Positions 1-10,990 of a DNA stretch of 64,000 bases are shown piece after piece. Under the pieces are notes generated by a model. It saw only the letters and a list, made by a program, of their open reading frames with translations. It was not told the DNA's origin and did not search any database. Both the position numbers and the translations under genes were made by a program. Within the stretch, counting starts at the first letter, position 1. Each line of letters opens with the position of its first letter. Source of the DNA: Bonia amplexicaulis (lineage: Eukaryota > Streptophyta > Magnoliopsida > Poales > Poaceae); the NCBI GenBank assembly GCA_036346245.1, contig CM070747.1, forward strand, positions 20,949,655 through 21,013,654, read 5' to 3'.

Positions 1-1087
1 GTCGAGTCGGTGTGACGCCGATGTGATGTATTTCGAGTTGGGGAATCGATAGATCTGAAGCTGCTGCTCTCTGCTTGTTGCTAGCTAGTCTTGTCTTGAA
101 TTAGGTTCCCAACAGCTGCAGGCTGCTGCAGTCGCATAGATAGTACTCGAGGCTGATTTTATTCTCGTAATAAGCCATAGCTCGTTTTGTTTATTCTGCA
201 TGAACTTGATGCAATTGGTCGAATTGGTTATTGGGCTGTCTGCTCTCTATGAAAACAGAGGCAGGAGAAAAAAAGAAAAAAAAATAAAGCCATAGCTCGA
301 GATTTTATCTATTCTATGATTTCTACTACTTTTAGCTACGTTAATTAGACCCTTGGTTAAATTAAATTGTGCGAAGCAATACTCCTTTGATTCTCCACCG
401 TTCTCTCCCCCTTCGCCAAACCTTCTTCTCTAGATTCCACAGTGGATCCAGCCGAGTGAATAGCCATATTAGAGCAATCAAACTGCGGAAGTCTGAGGAT
501 GGAGACAGCAACTTCTTCCAATTCCATGGAGTTGTTTTCAGCTGCTCAAGGATTGCGAAGTAATTTCATATTTTATTTTAGTCCCTTTTCTTCAAAGCCA
601 GGGGCTGATCTATAATATTTTATCTTTACAAGGACCCTTCTGTAATATTCAGGTGGTTGTACTGTTACTCATATTAATCCAGAGCTAATGACCCTATGGG
701 TCATGTTTGCCTAATAAACAAAATCAAATTGTGATTTTCACCTTAGGATCGAGTATACATAGAAGCAGTTGAACGATCCGGTGAAACTGTACTGGTATCG
801 CACCACACATGAATGGTTCGATCATCACACGGCTACCACTCGTTCTGAGTGGACTACACTACACATACAGCATGGATCCCCCTTCGCTTTTGTGGATTTG
901 GATCGGATATTTTCACAGTGGAGCCTTGCATAAAGGAACAGCAATCCATTCAGCATGAAGTTTTCACAAAAAAAATTTAAAAAGAACAGCATGCACGAGA
1001 GCTACACCTAGAAGAATAAAGGCCTTTTCTTTTTGTTAGTGGGTTTTCCACTGGCAAGGCTGCTTCAGCTACACAAAAACGAACAAA
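1..1087. other. Left-edge spacer, no gene supported
   Basis: AT-rich sequence with no ORF that looks like a real exon. The open frame at about 369-563 begins at GTG, not ATG. A short ATG frame at 499 (METATSSNSMELFSAAQGLR) runs on to a stop near 632 and has GTAATT after its 20th codon or so, which could be a donor, but no partner exon follows. The first ~180 bases could be the 3' end of a gene lying to the left; this cannot be tested from the window. Confidence 0.4.
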
Positions 1088-1326
1088 TGGTCCTATTCTT
1101 TATGGCTTCTAAAAATATTTTTTGATTTTTGATACAGTATCTAACTTTTAAACGGAGTATTTTCTCAAGACGAGGTCTACAAGTTAATTATAGTACACGT
1201 TAAAAGCCCAACATCTGTATTAACCAAAATAGCAAGCGATTATCTCTCTCCGTAATCTCTATCACAAACAGATAAAATTCAAAATTTTCAATCAAATATC
1301 ATAAGCCGTAGCTATATCATACAGGC
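1088..1326 (-). mobile_element. MITE, ~240 bp, same family as 37495-37737
   Basis: Read on the minus strand this segment closely follows the element at 37495-37737, sharing blocks such as TACAGATGTTGGGCTTTTAA, AACTTGTAGAC and CTTGAGAAAATACTCCGTTT in the same order. The ends are weak inverted repeats (GGTCCTATTCTTTATGGC against GGGCCTGTATGATATAGC). It is non-coding. Superfamily is not certain. Confidence 0.6.
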
Positions 1327-3107
1327 CCTTCTCACGAATTGGCATGGTACCATTCGTCGGTCTTCTTCGTATGCTTCCGGTGAGACTTTCGCCTGCACTG
1401 CACGTTGGTGCCTACGTGCGCCGTCGACAACCTGTGGTTTTCGTCTCTCGTCGAGTCGTCGACGCCAAGCTTGTTAATAGGTTTTTCTTTAGTAGTGGTA
1501 CTATTTTTCCTTCGCAAGGCAATAAGGCTGCAGGCTAGCATTTACCCAGAACACATGGCAATCGCGGTATCAATACCATGGAATGCAGCAGTTCTACAGG
1601 GAATGGCGAAGCTCTCGCGGGACTCGATGAATCTCCCATGCTCCAAGCACGGTCTAAGGTGAGATTTGGAACAAAAATCTCCTTTCGGATGCCTCACACG
1701 TTAGACTGACTATCCATCAGCGGTTGCCCGCCCTGCAAAGCACAGATTATATACTACAATTCCGTCTTCTTCTTTTAGGCTTTTAATTTTTGATTTATCT
1801 AAAAGTTAAAACAAATAGAATGATTTCTTAAAATGAATTTTTCAAACGGCTTCTCTAATTTAAAACTATGTGTACTCTTCGCTGCTATCTCGAAAAACGC
1901 AAATAAGAATCTTCAGTCGTAGCAAAAAAAAAAAAAACAAGACCTTAGTTTGCTGTTCGCAACATAATGTCGAGATAGAGGGAGTAAATATCAATTAGTC
2001 ATTAAAAAAAGAAGAGGTGGTTTTTTTGGAAATCAAAAGGGAGAAGTAGTTTGTTGTTGTAGAGTATTCAGTCGGTGTACCGGACCGTTCGTATTAGTTT
2101 TTGCTGATGATTTTTATCTATGACTGATGAATAGTAGTTACAGATAGAAGCGGCTTATAGAAACTGAGGCGTTCGTGTCGGCTTATAGTTTTTTTGCTTT
2201 TTGCTAAGTGCATTATGTAAGAAAGAGTAAACGACAGTGCAAGAAAGATACTACAACATTCGGACCGTCATGCGACTTATGAAATTGTGATATAATAAAA
2301 ATATAAAGTACATTACAATATGCAAAATACAAAGTAGCTACTGGTGAATAGTAATGATTGATAGAAGGAATGTGCTTATATGCTTTTCTCAACAGTGATT
2401 TACATAATTTTTAAAGCACGATGAATGACGGATACATATTACTTATCTTTTTATGTGCTTTGAGATTAGTGTTACTCTTGTTAGAGAGAAAATCAGAGAA
2501 ACACTCCTCTAGATAGAAACAACTTATAAAAATTATAATTTTCATATTAATTTTATATTTTTTGAAAAAAAAAACTAGAAACCAAAGCCACGACAAAGGC
2601 CCATACGTCTATACGTAAAGAGCACACACCAGGAAACCAGCAGAGAACACTGCATCGCATCTGACTCACTGACAGCGACCAATCCGTCCGTCAGGTCCGC
2701 GAAAAAGTTTGTAGCGTGTCGGTGGTACGAGGACTTTTATGGGCTTTTGTGCTGCATGGGCCTCCAATTCTATCCGATTTATTGAGCCCAGGTATTGGAA
2801 CGGGACAAGGAATTCTTGGTTTTTTTGTTTGTCTAGGCGTTTGGTGACTCCCTGTTGTACTCACTGCCTTGCCCCTCACAAGAATTGAATCTGCTTGATT
2901 TGGGTAAGATAAGAAGGGCCCAATAAATTCGGGCTTTAACCGAATCAGTTGTTTGGATGCTTGACGTGCAAAAGGTTAGACTTCTAATTGTGCAGGATAT
3001 AGATGTTCGGTCTTTTCAGTTTCCTAGGACTTTTGATTTATAGCTGTGATTTTTAAATTCTGGTATATTTGTGAGAGATAGTACCTAAAGAGAAATAGTT
3101 GTATGTG
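1327..3107. other. Spacer, no gene supported
   Basis: AT-rich intergenic DNA. Short frames at 1332-1662 overlap on both strands and show no recognisable domain. The stretch 2050-2420 has the low-complexity look of further decayed MITEs. I see no splice-consistent coding exons, RNA gene or clear promoter. Confidence 0.45.
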
Positions 3108-3362
3108 ATTTTGGTCAGTACAACTAAACTCGGTACAATTTGTACTATAATTTACTTGTAGACCTCGGCTTGAAAAAACGTATCGTTTAAGGGCATGTTA
3201 CTGTTCATCCATACATAAGCCATAAGCCAAACGCTTGCGATTTTGATCAGTACAGCTAAACTCGGTACAGTTTGTACTACAATTTACTTGTAGACCTTGG
3301 CTTGAAAAAACACACCGTTTAAGGGCACGTTATTGTTCATCCGTGCATAAGCTATAAGCCAA
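3108..3362 (+). repeat. Tandem duplication (2 x ~128 bp) of a MITE-derived block
   Basis: Two head-to-tail copies, about 3108-3235 and 3236-3362. Each runs from GATTTTGRTCAGTACA through GTAGACCT and GGCTTGAAAAAAC to CATAAGCYATAAGCCAAACG. The ACTTGTAGAC core is also shared with the MITEs at 1088-1326 and 37495-37737, so the block probably derives from that family. It has no coding capacity. Confidence 0.7.
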
Positions 3363-3548
3363 ACGCATAAACGAACCCAGCCTATGTTTATAGCTTGTCT
3401 TTCTCTAACAAATAAATAGAATGATTTCTTTATCGTTATCTTTTTAAAGCGGATTATCAAAACAATTTTTTCAAAACGGCTTACAGATATTTGATTTTTT
3501 TTGTACAAACACCCATGTATAGCAGCACACAAAAAACACACCCTTATA

Positions 3549-4452
3549 CTAGGTTCTTATCTCGATGTAAAGCTACTTTTAGCACTGTTTTGCATCGTAT
3601 TTATAAAATAGCTATATGCACACCATATTGACAAGAATATCGTGTCTATAGTCCGGTGGGCGGGTGGCAGCGCCCGCGAGCCGACACACGGCGTTGCCAC
3701 CGGTGGCAGGCGCCTGCCTCACGGTGGGTCCCATGCGGGGGCGGCAGAGCCGGCTTAATTACCTACCCTAATTTTTTATTTAATAATTATTTAAAATTTT
3801 AAATATGTTAAATGAGCTCCAAAAATTACAAAAAATTATATACAGCCTTCCGACATAATGTACCTCGTAGTGTAATTTTTGGGTAATTTTATTCATTGTG
3901 ATTGTTACTAAAAAATTCGGATAAAATTACCTAAAAATTACACTGCAAGTACGAGGCTAATTCGGACCACATAAAATTCCTAAAAAAATTATTCAATAAA
4001 TATGGCTATGTCGAAAGGCTTCACATAAAATTTCATAATTTTTTAAGCTCGTTTGCTATATGTAAAAAATTCGTAAAATTATCAAAATTTTATGAATTTT
4101 TGAGCAATATTCACAATGGATAAAATTTCTCAAAAAGTACAACACGAGGTACGTTGTGTCGAGAGGCTGTACATAAATTTTTGTAATTTTTGAGCTTATT
4201 TGACATATTTAAAATTTAAATAAGTATTAAAAAATTTAGAATAGGTAATTAAACCGGCAATACCTGTCGCCCCCTCACTGGACGGCAGGGGCCTGCCGCA
4301 GGCTGCAGCGTCGTGTGTCGCCACGCGGGCACTACCGCCCGCCTACCAGACAGTATAAATGATATTTTTATTAATATTATATATATAGCTATATTTATAA
4401 ATACGATATGAAATAATACCATATATGGCTTTAACTGTCTTATCTCTAGTTG
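3549..4452. mobile_element. Large foldback element upstream of the UGT gene
   Basis: The segment is close to a palindrome about 0.9 kb long. Outer arms start ACTAG (left) and end CTAGT (right). Within them TTTATAAATACGAT and ATAGCTAT match inversely, then a GC-rich pair of about 28 bases matches (left at 3651, GTCCGGTGGGCGGG; right ends near 4351, CCCGCCTACCAGAC). The AT-rich inner halves also mirror each other, for example AATTACCTACCCTAAT against ATAGGTAATTAAACC. No transposase is present and I found no convincing target-site duplication. A MULE-like or foldback MITE is the best guess. Its right end lies about 240 bp before the UGT start codon. Confidence 0.65.
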
Positions 4453-4694
4453 TTGCCAACTTGTTGTTGGATTCTGAATCTCATGACACGACGTTCTAGC
4501 AGAAAAGTCCATCAGATCAATCAATTCTTCACACAAGCGATAAGGCAGAGCAGAAAAGCAAAGCAAACGCAGAAGCACAACAGCTCAGACCCTTATCGCC
4601 TATCGCACAAACCGTGTCGAGTCGCCCCTCTCGCGCTCGCTCCACTACTCCTATTCCTCGCATAAAAGCGCATCGTGCGCTAAAGCCAAGCGCG
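4453..4694 (+). promoter_or_regulatory. Proximal upstream region / leader of the UGT gene
   Basis: Sequence between the foldback element and the UGT start codon. Two TATA-like words exist: TATAAAT at 4354-4360, inside the right arm of the foldback element, and CATAAAAG at 4661-4668, only about 30 bases before the ATG. The first would give a leader near 300 nt containing an upstream ATG (about 4426). The second would place the transcript start almost on the start codon. Which is used cannot be told from sequence. Confidence 0.35.
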
Positions 4695-6197
4695 ATGCCA
4701 ATGGAGCAGCGAGCCGAGCGCGCCGCGGCCAAGAAGAAGCACCACTTCCTGATCGTCACGTACCCGGCGCAGGGGCACATCACCCCGGCGCGCCACCTCG
4801 CGCGCCGCCTCCTGCGCGCGGCCGGCGGGGCGCGCGTCACGATATGCACCCCGGTCTCCGCCTTCCGGAAGATGTTCCCGGACGCCGCCGCTGCGGACGG
4901 TGAACAGGAGGAGAGGGAGGACGGCGAGGTCGCGTACGTCGCGTACTCGGACGGCTACGACGGCGGGTTCGACCGGGCCGTGGACGACCACACGCGCTAC
5001 ATGGCGCAGGTCAGGCTGGAGGGCGCGCGCACGCTGTCCGGGGTGCTCCGGCGCCTCCGCGACGGCGGCCGCCCCGTCACGTGCGCCGTGTACACGCTGC
5101 TCCTGCCGTGGGTGGCCGACGTCGCGCGGGAGCACGGCGTCGCGGCCACCGCCGTGTTCTGGATCCAGCCGACCACCGCGCTCGCCGCGTACTACCACTA
5201 CTTCCGCGGGAGCCGAGAGGCCGTCGTGTCCGCGGCGGCGTCCGGAGACCCGAGCGCTGTGGTGCGCCTGCCGGGCCTCCCGCCGCTCCGCGTCCGCGAC
5301 CTGCCGTCCTTCATCACCATCACCTCCGACGACGACCCTTTCGCGTGCGCGCTACCGGAGTTCCGCGAGCTCATCGACGCGATCGAACGCGGCGGCGGCG
5401 ACTCCGCGAAGCCTCCAACTTATGTCCTCGCCAACACGTTCGACGCCATGGAGCCCGACGCGCTCGCGTCGCTGAGGCTTCACATCGAAGTCTTCACCGT
5501 CGGGCCCGTGCTCTCATTCCTGTACGATGCCGACGACGCGAAGAACACCCCGTATCCCAACGACCTGTTCGACCACGACGGCGCGGGCTACCTCGACTGG
5601 CTCGGCACGAAGCCGGCCAAGTCGGTGGTGTACATCTCCTTCGGGAGCACTTCGGTGATGAGCAAGAAGCAGGTCGCCGAGATAGCAGGCGCCATGAAGC
5701 AAGCCAAGAAACCGTTCCTGTGGGTGCTAAGGAAAGACAACTGCAAGGACCAAGAGGACGACGAGGCGATCAAGAAACTCCTCGCGGCGGCAGCCATGGA
5801 CGACGGCGACGGCATGGTGGTGGAGTGGTGCGACCAGGCGCGCGTGCTATCGCACCCGTCCGTGGGGTGCTTCGTGACGCACTGCGGGTGGAACTCCATT
5901 CTGGAGAGCGTGGCCTGCGGCGTGCCCACGGTTGCGGCGCCGCAGTACTCGGACCAGGGCACGAACGCGTGGCTGGTGGAGCGGATGATGGGGGTTGGCG
6001 TGCGCGCGGCGGTGCGCGGGGAGGACGGCGTGCTGGAAGCGGGGGAGCTGGGGAGGTGCGTGGAGGTCGCCATGTCCGAGAAGGTGACGGCGCGCGCCGC
6101 AGCGTGGAAGGAGGAGGCGAGGGCAGCCGTGGCCGACGGCGGTGGCTCGGACCGGAGCCTGAGGGAGTTTGTGAGGCAGATTGCCGGTGGTAACTAA
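4695..6197 (+). CDS. UDP-glycosyltransferase, UGT75-like (family 1)
   Basis: Single-exon gene of 500 residues, the usual size for plant family 1 glycosyltransferases, which move a sugar from a UDP-sugar to a small acceptor in the cytosol. The first in-frame ATG is 4695; the frame is open further upstream but only from a GTG. A second ATG two codons on (4701) has the better context (A at -3, G at +4). The N-terminal PAQGH places the catalytic His at residue 28. The PSPG sugar-donor box spans about residues 378-421, from WCDQARVLSHPSVGCF to its last residue Gln, which in this family favours UDP-glucose. VTCAVYTLLLPW and WIQPTTALAAYYHYF resemble the UGT75 group (crocetin, hormone and flavonoid glucosyltransferases). 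No frameshift or stop is seen. The acceptor cannot be predicted. It ends LREFVRQIAG. Confidence 0.93.
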   Translation: MPMEQRAERAAAKKKHHFLIVTYPAQGHITPARHLARRLLRAAGGARVTICTPVSAFRKMFPDAAAADGEQEEREDGEVAYVAYSDGYDGGFDRAVDDHTRYMAQVRLEGARTLSGVLRRLRDGGRPVTCAVYTLLLPWVADVAREHGVAATAVFWIQPTTALAAYYHYFRGSREAVVSAAASGDPSAVVRLPGLPPLRVRDLPSFITITSDDDPFACALPEFRELIDAIERGGGDSAKPPTYVLANTFDAMEPDALASLRLHIEVFTVGPVLSFLYDADDAKNTPYPNDLFDHDGAGYLDWLGTKPAKSVVYISFGSTSVMSKKQVAEIAGAMKQAKKPFLWVLRKDNCKDQEDDEAIKKLLAAAAMDDGDGMVVEWCDQARVLSHPSVGCFVTHCGWNSILESVACGVPTVAAPQYSDQGTNAWLVERMMGVGVRAAVRGEDGVLEAGELGRCVEVAMSEKVTARAAAWKEEARAAVADGGGSDRSLREFVRQIAGGN

Positions 6198-7499
6198 AAT
6201 TGTTAGTGTTGCATTTTGTTCCGGCTTATCAAGTTCAGGCTTTCGCCCACCGCTGAAATTTCCCCAACGCTGACTCGGTATTGCTACTCATGTTGGACTA
6301 GCTATTCATTAGAGAAGGAGTTTTGTCCATTTCATATTTCGGGGCCTAAAAAACGGTCATGGAAATAGATAGGAACTCTTGAGTGAAAATTAAAAAAGAA
6401 ATGTAACCTTAGCTCCTTCGGAAATATTAAGATCTTTGGCGCAAGAAGCTATCTTGACTTTGTTCTGTTTCCATCGGACACGTAGTATTGCGATTCCTAG
6501 TCTTTTTTCGGTGATTCTCACAATAAATAAATGCTCTTTTTTCTGTAAATACTATGTATTTGATTCTATTAGCAAACGATAATATCATCCGAGCACAACG
6601 CACTTGTGGGTTATAATATAAGTTTTCTACATCACTTAGTCCATCTAAAATCCTAAGTTTAAACTTTCGAGAAAGAGTGAATGATGTTGTAAAATTTGCG
6701 ACATGAGCACAGTTTCAGATTTCATTCCAGCCAACATCAATGTATATTCAACATATTACCAGCATAATATGAATGGCATAAATTGCATAAAATCATGTAA
6801 TTCCATATTGCCATTTATATACAAGTAAATATTCAATGAATATGACCATAAATCTGCCGAAAACAGCATACCATGCAGTCCTTTAAACAGTAAAGCAATT
6901 AAATCTATCACTGAACAAAATAATTGCTTTAGGATTGCTCTCAGAACAGAGTTGCTCAAGATCTTAAATCTTAGCCTTCTCATGCCAATGTCATATCTCT
7001 TCATGTGTGATCTAATAACAAGAAATCAAGACTTGAGCTCTAATTATATTGTTACTGTCAGATCCGAGCAAAACAGAGAACGGCCCCTTTTAATTTCTGA
7101 ACTTCTAACTGTTTACATGCAATGGTAAAAGTGACAGAGATCTTATAGAGTTCAGATAACTAAGCAGCAAACCGAAATTATGCAGATTACAGAAATAAAC
7201 AGATCTGAATCAGAATTGAACTAAGGTGATTACTACATAGGAAAAATTAATCTGAACAGAATTAACAGAGCTACTGCACTACTGACAATTTTAGTTGCGG
7301 TGTAACGGATCGCTAAACAAAATTCAACTAGCAACCAGTACACCAAGAGAAGCCGAAACCTAGAGCTCAAGTCTAATTATGTTATTTAGATCAAGTTCAG
7401 TATATGACTAGTTCATCACAGAGCAAGCACTGATCCCACACAACATATAGCATTCCAAGTATTTGAGCTTTAAGATAGAGATTAAAGAGCAAATACAAC
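6198..7499. other. UGT 3' flank and spacer
   Basis: No coding signal. AATAAATAAATG near 6522 could serve in polyadenylation of the UGT transcript, though it is some 320 bases past the stop. The remainder (6550-7500) is AT-rich and may be the body of a minus-strand transcript whose candidate promoter lies near 8010. Confidence 0.35.
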
Positions 7500-7980
7500 T
7501 GCTGCTAGATGAAGATAAACCAGTAACTCATTGTGCAGACGACACTCGAAGCCGTCCAGACGAGTAGCAAGCCGATGAAGAGCACAAGAACAGGGCAAGG
7601 CGTACTGAAGAGTACTGTCCCAGAAAACCTATCACTCCTCTATGCCGATGAAGAAGAGAAGTGTGGTGACGGAGATGCAGAGCCCTCTCTGACCTCAGAT
7701 GCCCGAAGCCAAAGTCGAAGGTTAGGGTAGCGCCGCACAAGACCTCGATGAACGCACTGGCCGAATGCGTTCAAGAATAGCAGAGAGCCGTCACCCCCTC
7801 AGCCCCTCTCCTCGGATTAGTCTTCAACCTCCAGATTCCACTCACCCCACAAAGGGCGGTTGAAATCAGAAGCAAAGGACCTCAATCGGAGATGGTGCTG
7901 AAGCCTCCAACCTCCGCACAGCCCGAAGACCGCGAGGAAGAAGAGGACCTAAGAGAGGAAAACCAGATCGAAAACGAAAT
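7500..7980 (-). ncRNA. Possible minus-strand transcript without a long ORF
   Basis: On the minus strand, downstream of a TATA box (8006-8014), the sequence looks like a GC-mixed 5' leader (pyrimidine-rich CTTCTTCCTCGC tracts) and then turns AT-rich. The first downstream ATG (about 7530, minus) opens only an eight-codon frame. This could be a long non-coding RNA, the leader of a gene with distant exons, or a decayed gene start. No RNA family is recognised. Confidence 0.22.
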
Positions 7981-8005
7981 CACCCACCCGGTGGAAGAGC
8001 TCGGC

Positions 8006-8014
8006 CATATATAG
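8006..8014 (-). promoter_or_regulatory. Candidate TATA box, minus strand
   Basis: Reads CTATATATG on the minus strand within a GC-rich region, a strong plant TATA match. Transcription would start near 7978. There is no matching conserved ORF, so the function is unproven. Confidence 0.35.
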
Positions 8015-8770
8015 AGGAGGCAGGAGGTGGCGGCGAGATGACACGAGCGGCGGGTTCCGAGGAACCCGGGCCAGCCCGCGCCTCCGTCGCTGCCATGTAG
8101 TGCCGCTCCCCCATGCGCTGCCGAATTTGCCCCGCCGTTGCGCCTGATCTAGCGAAGACGAAACGGCCGCAACGCCCGTGCACGCGCTCGGAAACCCCCC
8201 GGGGAGGAGACGAAGTCTCCTCTCTTATCTCTTCGCGCGGGTCACCGACTGATGGGCCTGCCTGCAAATTTTTTCTCAATTGAGAATTTACAAAACTGCC
8301 CCTGCATTACAACAAATGATATACTAGAGGACTATGGTGCCATCCAAACAGTTGAAATAGTCTATAATCAAGTGCAAGTTATATCAACAAACTAAAATGT
8401 TGGTACAAGGGGCGGACCCACCGGGGGTCAGGTGGTTTGCTTGCTGACAGGGTCGCTGGCCGTGTTGTCCGTGGTGCATGGATCCTATCGGGGTTGTTGG
8501 CGACCATGGCGGTTGGCAGCTGCTTCCTTGAGCCTCTCATCTGCACATCCGCAGGCAATGTCGTTCATAGATGAGATGAGCACCTACGGCCAAAAGAGGA
8601 GATAAGGACAACCGTAATACTACCCCTATTATACCCGGGGATTCTCCGCCCGCTCGCGAGGCCACGTCGCCCCGCGCCACGCTCCGCCCAACGCGTGCCG
8701 CGCGAATCTTCGTACGGTCGGGGAGCGTTTTTGCGAAAAAGCCTCTCTGTTTTTCCGAAATTACGTACAG
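8015..8770. other. GC-rich then mixed spacer
   Basis: 8015-8280 is GC-rich and would lie upstream of the minus-strand TATA. 8280-8770 has no supported gene. The frames at 7980-8279 and 8565-8858 have no recognisable domain. Confidence 0.4.
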
Positions 8771-8950
8771 GTCCTTGGTTCTCGCAAAAAGGTCCCGCCG
8801 GTTTTTTTAGTCCCTCCACTTTGCAGGATAGCCCCTCGCGGTTTTCAAAATTGCGCACGGGTCCTTGGTTCTCGCAAAAAAGTCCTTGCCGGTTTTTTTA
8901 GTCCCTCCACTTTGCAGGATAGCCCCTCGCGGTTTTCGAATTTGCGCACG
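8771..8950 (+). repeat. Tandem repeat, 2 x 90 bp
   Basis: Two adjacent copies (8771-8860 and 8861-8950). Each begins GTCCTTGGTTCTCGCAAAAA and contains GTCCCTCCACTTTGCAGGAT and CCCCTCGCGGTTTTC, with only a few differences. Flanking degenerate pieces (TACGTACAGGTCCTT at both sides) suggest a longer ancestral array. Not coding. Confidence 0.85.
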
Positions 8951-9257
8951 GGTTCCCGTTTGTTTACGTACAGGTCCTTATTTTTTTACGAAAAAACACT
9001 TTACCTTTTTCGAAAATACGCATTTTGCCTTCGATTTTTTTTAAAAAACTTCTCACGAGTTATCACCTCTTTTATTTTTGTACGTACAGTGGCTGGTGCG
9101 GCGTGACGTCGCGCCTATGCTTGCTAGTTTTTCATATGTCATGTCTGAAAGACCACAAGATGTGATTTTGCACTGTGTCAAGGATGCTTTACTCTGTAGC
9201 CCCGTATTCGATCAATGCAGGAGTACCTGCGGCTCGCTTGAGCTTCGTTTGCAACCT
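8951..9257. other. Spacer beside the tandem repeat
   Basis: Contains a further degenerate TACGTACAGGTCCTTA word and no supported gene. Confidence 0.4.
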
Positions 9258-9540
9258 ATCCAGACGTTTGTTTTGGTTTCAGCTTCTAACTTTTGATTTA
9301 TTTTTTATTATTTATAAATTTTATTTTTTTAAATTTTTTTTTGTTTTTTTAGCTTTTTTGTCGGTTCTTTTTTCTTGTATTTATTTACGTTGTTCGTGAT
9401 GAGCTAGCATATTTTTCTATTTTTATATTTTTTAAATTTAATTATATAAAATAAGTTATTTTTAACTACAGTAAAATTTTAATCATTATAATGTAATTTC
9501 AGTTATAAACCGCAGCTTTTCAAACGATGGAGTGTTGGAG
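9258..9540 (-). mobile_element. MITE-like element related to 28345-28865
   Basis: The minus strand carries the same order of words as the two copies at 28345-28865: ATAAGTTATTTTTAAC-type ends, AGCTAGCA, CACGAACAACG-like text, then AAAAGAACCGACAAAAAGCT. It is AT-rich and non-coding. Ends are approximate. Confidence 0.45.
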
Positions 9541-10556
9541 CTGAAGTAGTAACATGGCCACGAACATGATGTCACTGGCATCTTACCATATTAGTGCATA
9601 ATTCTATTATAATAGTGTGCTCGTGCTCACAGTGGCGGAGCCAGACAGGCGTAAGGACTGAGAGGACAACCAAAAGCGCTAAAATATGTTCGGCTAGATA
9701 TACATACAAAATTACGTATCTATTAACTAAAATTTAGCTCTACATCTACTTAAGCAAAATAGCAAGAACCCATCACTGCCGTAATTTTTTTCGCAATGCA
9801 AGTATCTCTAGTGTTAATTGATCACCCCTTATCACAACTTAACTTAGTCGATTTTATCAGAATATGGCGGCATGGTGAGAAGATATTTTTTTTAGTCATA
9901 TATATACTAGCTCGGTTCGAGACTTGCGAGGAGTAGACAGAACCTTTTTAAGTCCCCCACTCTTTATGTCCCGTTTGGAGTACGGTAATTTTTCTGTGAA
10001 ATTCCTGCGTTTAAGACAGGGCCTTATTTAAAAAAAAAACTCCTATGTATTTTTCTTTTCTTCGCAAGTATTCTGAACTTTGTGCTCCTCTCTAATTGGT
10101 GATTCTATCTCCAAATTAACAAAAAAAAATTGATTTTTGAGATGAAAATTTGAAAATACTAAGTTGTCATAAGTACTTGGGCTTGGAAACTCTACGGTGC
10201 TTGGATTTTTGAGCCGTGACCGGAAATTAGATACATTCCGTCTGGTACTTTCTTCTAACCTGTTATTTTGCTTTCTTTTTTTATCCTTTCGTTCATTTTC
10301 TATACATCATTTTCAGCATTGCAGTTTAGCGTCTTGTTCACCAGTGAAGCACGTGTCCAAAACTCAAAATAAAAACGAAAGACAGTTCAGCGGTTAAGGT
10401 TACTGTTCGTCATAATATTCATTGTGATAGCCATCTGTTCAGCTATTACTGTTCAGCCATAAGTAATGTAGGCTTATGCACGTGTGCAGCGTGTCGAATT
10501 AGGGACTCGAGAGAGGATAGTTCAATTATTACTACTAGTGTAAATTTAGGTTTAGA
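9541..10556. other. AT-rich spacer with an orphan TE end
   Basis: No gene is supported. CAGTGGCGGAGCCA at 9630-9643 has the look of a hAT-type (Tip100-like) terminus, but no inverted partner is found nearby. 10390-10470 repeats words like TACTGTTC and GCCATAAG, typical of decayed MITEs. Confidence 0.4.
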
Positions 10557-10677
10557 CAGGGGCGGATCCACATCTCGAGCAGGGTAGGTTTCAGTCTAAG
10601 GTGTGAAAAAATATCTAATGTATAGTCCGGGTAAATTCAGTTCAATCTGGGTAATATATGCATGGTACAGCCTGTTG
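10557..10677 (+). mobile_element. Orphan hAT-type terminus
   Basis: CAGGGGCGGATCCA (10557-10570) closely resembles the left terminus of the hAT element at 12529 (CAGGGGCGGACCCA). The following ~100 bases are AT-rich; no right end follows before LTR-like sequence begins at 10678. Probably a truncated element. Confidence 0.45.
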
Positions 10678-10990
10678 GATTAATTGGGCTTGGTCCAATT
10701 TAATTTAGCAATTAATCAAATGAAATTCCTAGGCCCACATGGAAAAACTGTTTAGTCCCATATGGAAAATTAAATGGGAGTTACACCACTTTAAAAGGTG
10801 GAACGTGGTAACCCCCTTGTGAATTTGAAGAGAGCCAACACGCGCGCGCGCTCACTCGCCTCGCCGCGCTGCGCCGCGCCGCGGTGCGTGAGCGTGTGCG
10901 TGTGCGTAGGCGTATCGGGTGCGTGCACGTTTTTCTTTATCTATTCGAAAATCGAAGCGCACTGATTCGCATTAACGAATTGCTGGCAGT
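10678..10990 (+). repeat. Possible LTR fragment (copia type)
   Basis: Begins TGTTGGATTAATTGGGCTTG, a typical Ty1-copia LTR start, and contains a TTTAAAAGG TATA-like word and a GC-rich tract of alternating CG (10839-10880). No primer site, internal region or second LTR was found, so it may be a solo or broken LTR. The right end is a guess. Confidence 0.3.

Noticed and set aside
4614..4694. An upstream extension of the UGT reading frame (27 more residues)
   Set aside because: The extended frame begins with GTG at 4614, and no ATG lies in frame before 4695. Plant genes start at ATG and the UGT family begins close to the HHFLIVTYPAQGH motif.
4680..5475. Long frames antisense to or in other frames of the UGT gene (minus 4680-5198, plus 4900-5475, plus 5081-6193, minus 5588-6073)
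   Set aside because: They are shadows of a GC-rich gene; they encode Arg/Ala/Pro-rich text with no domain.
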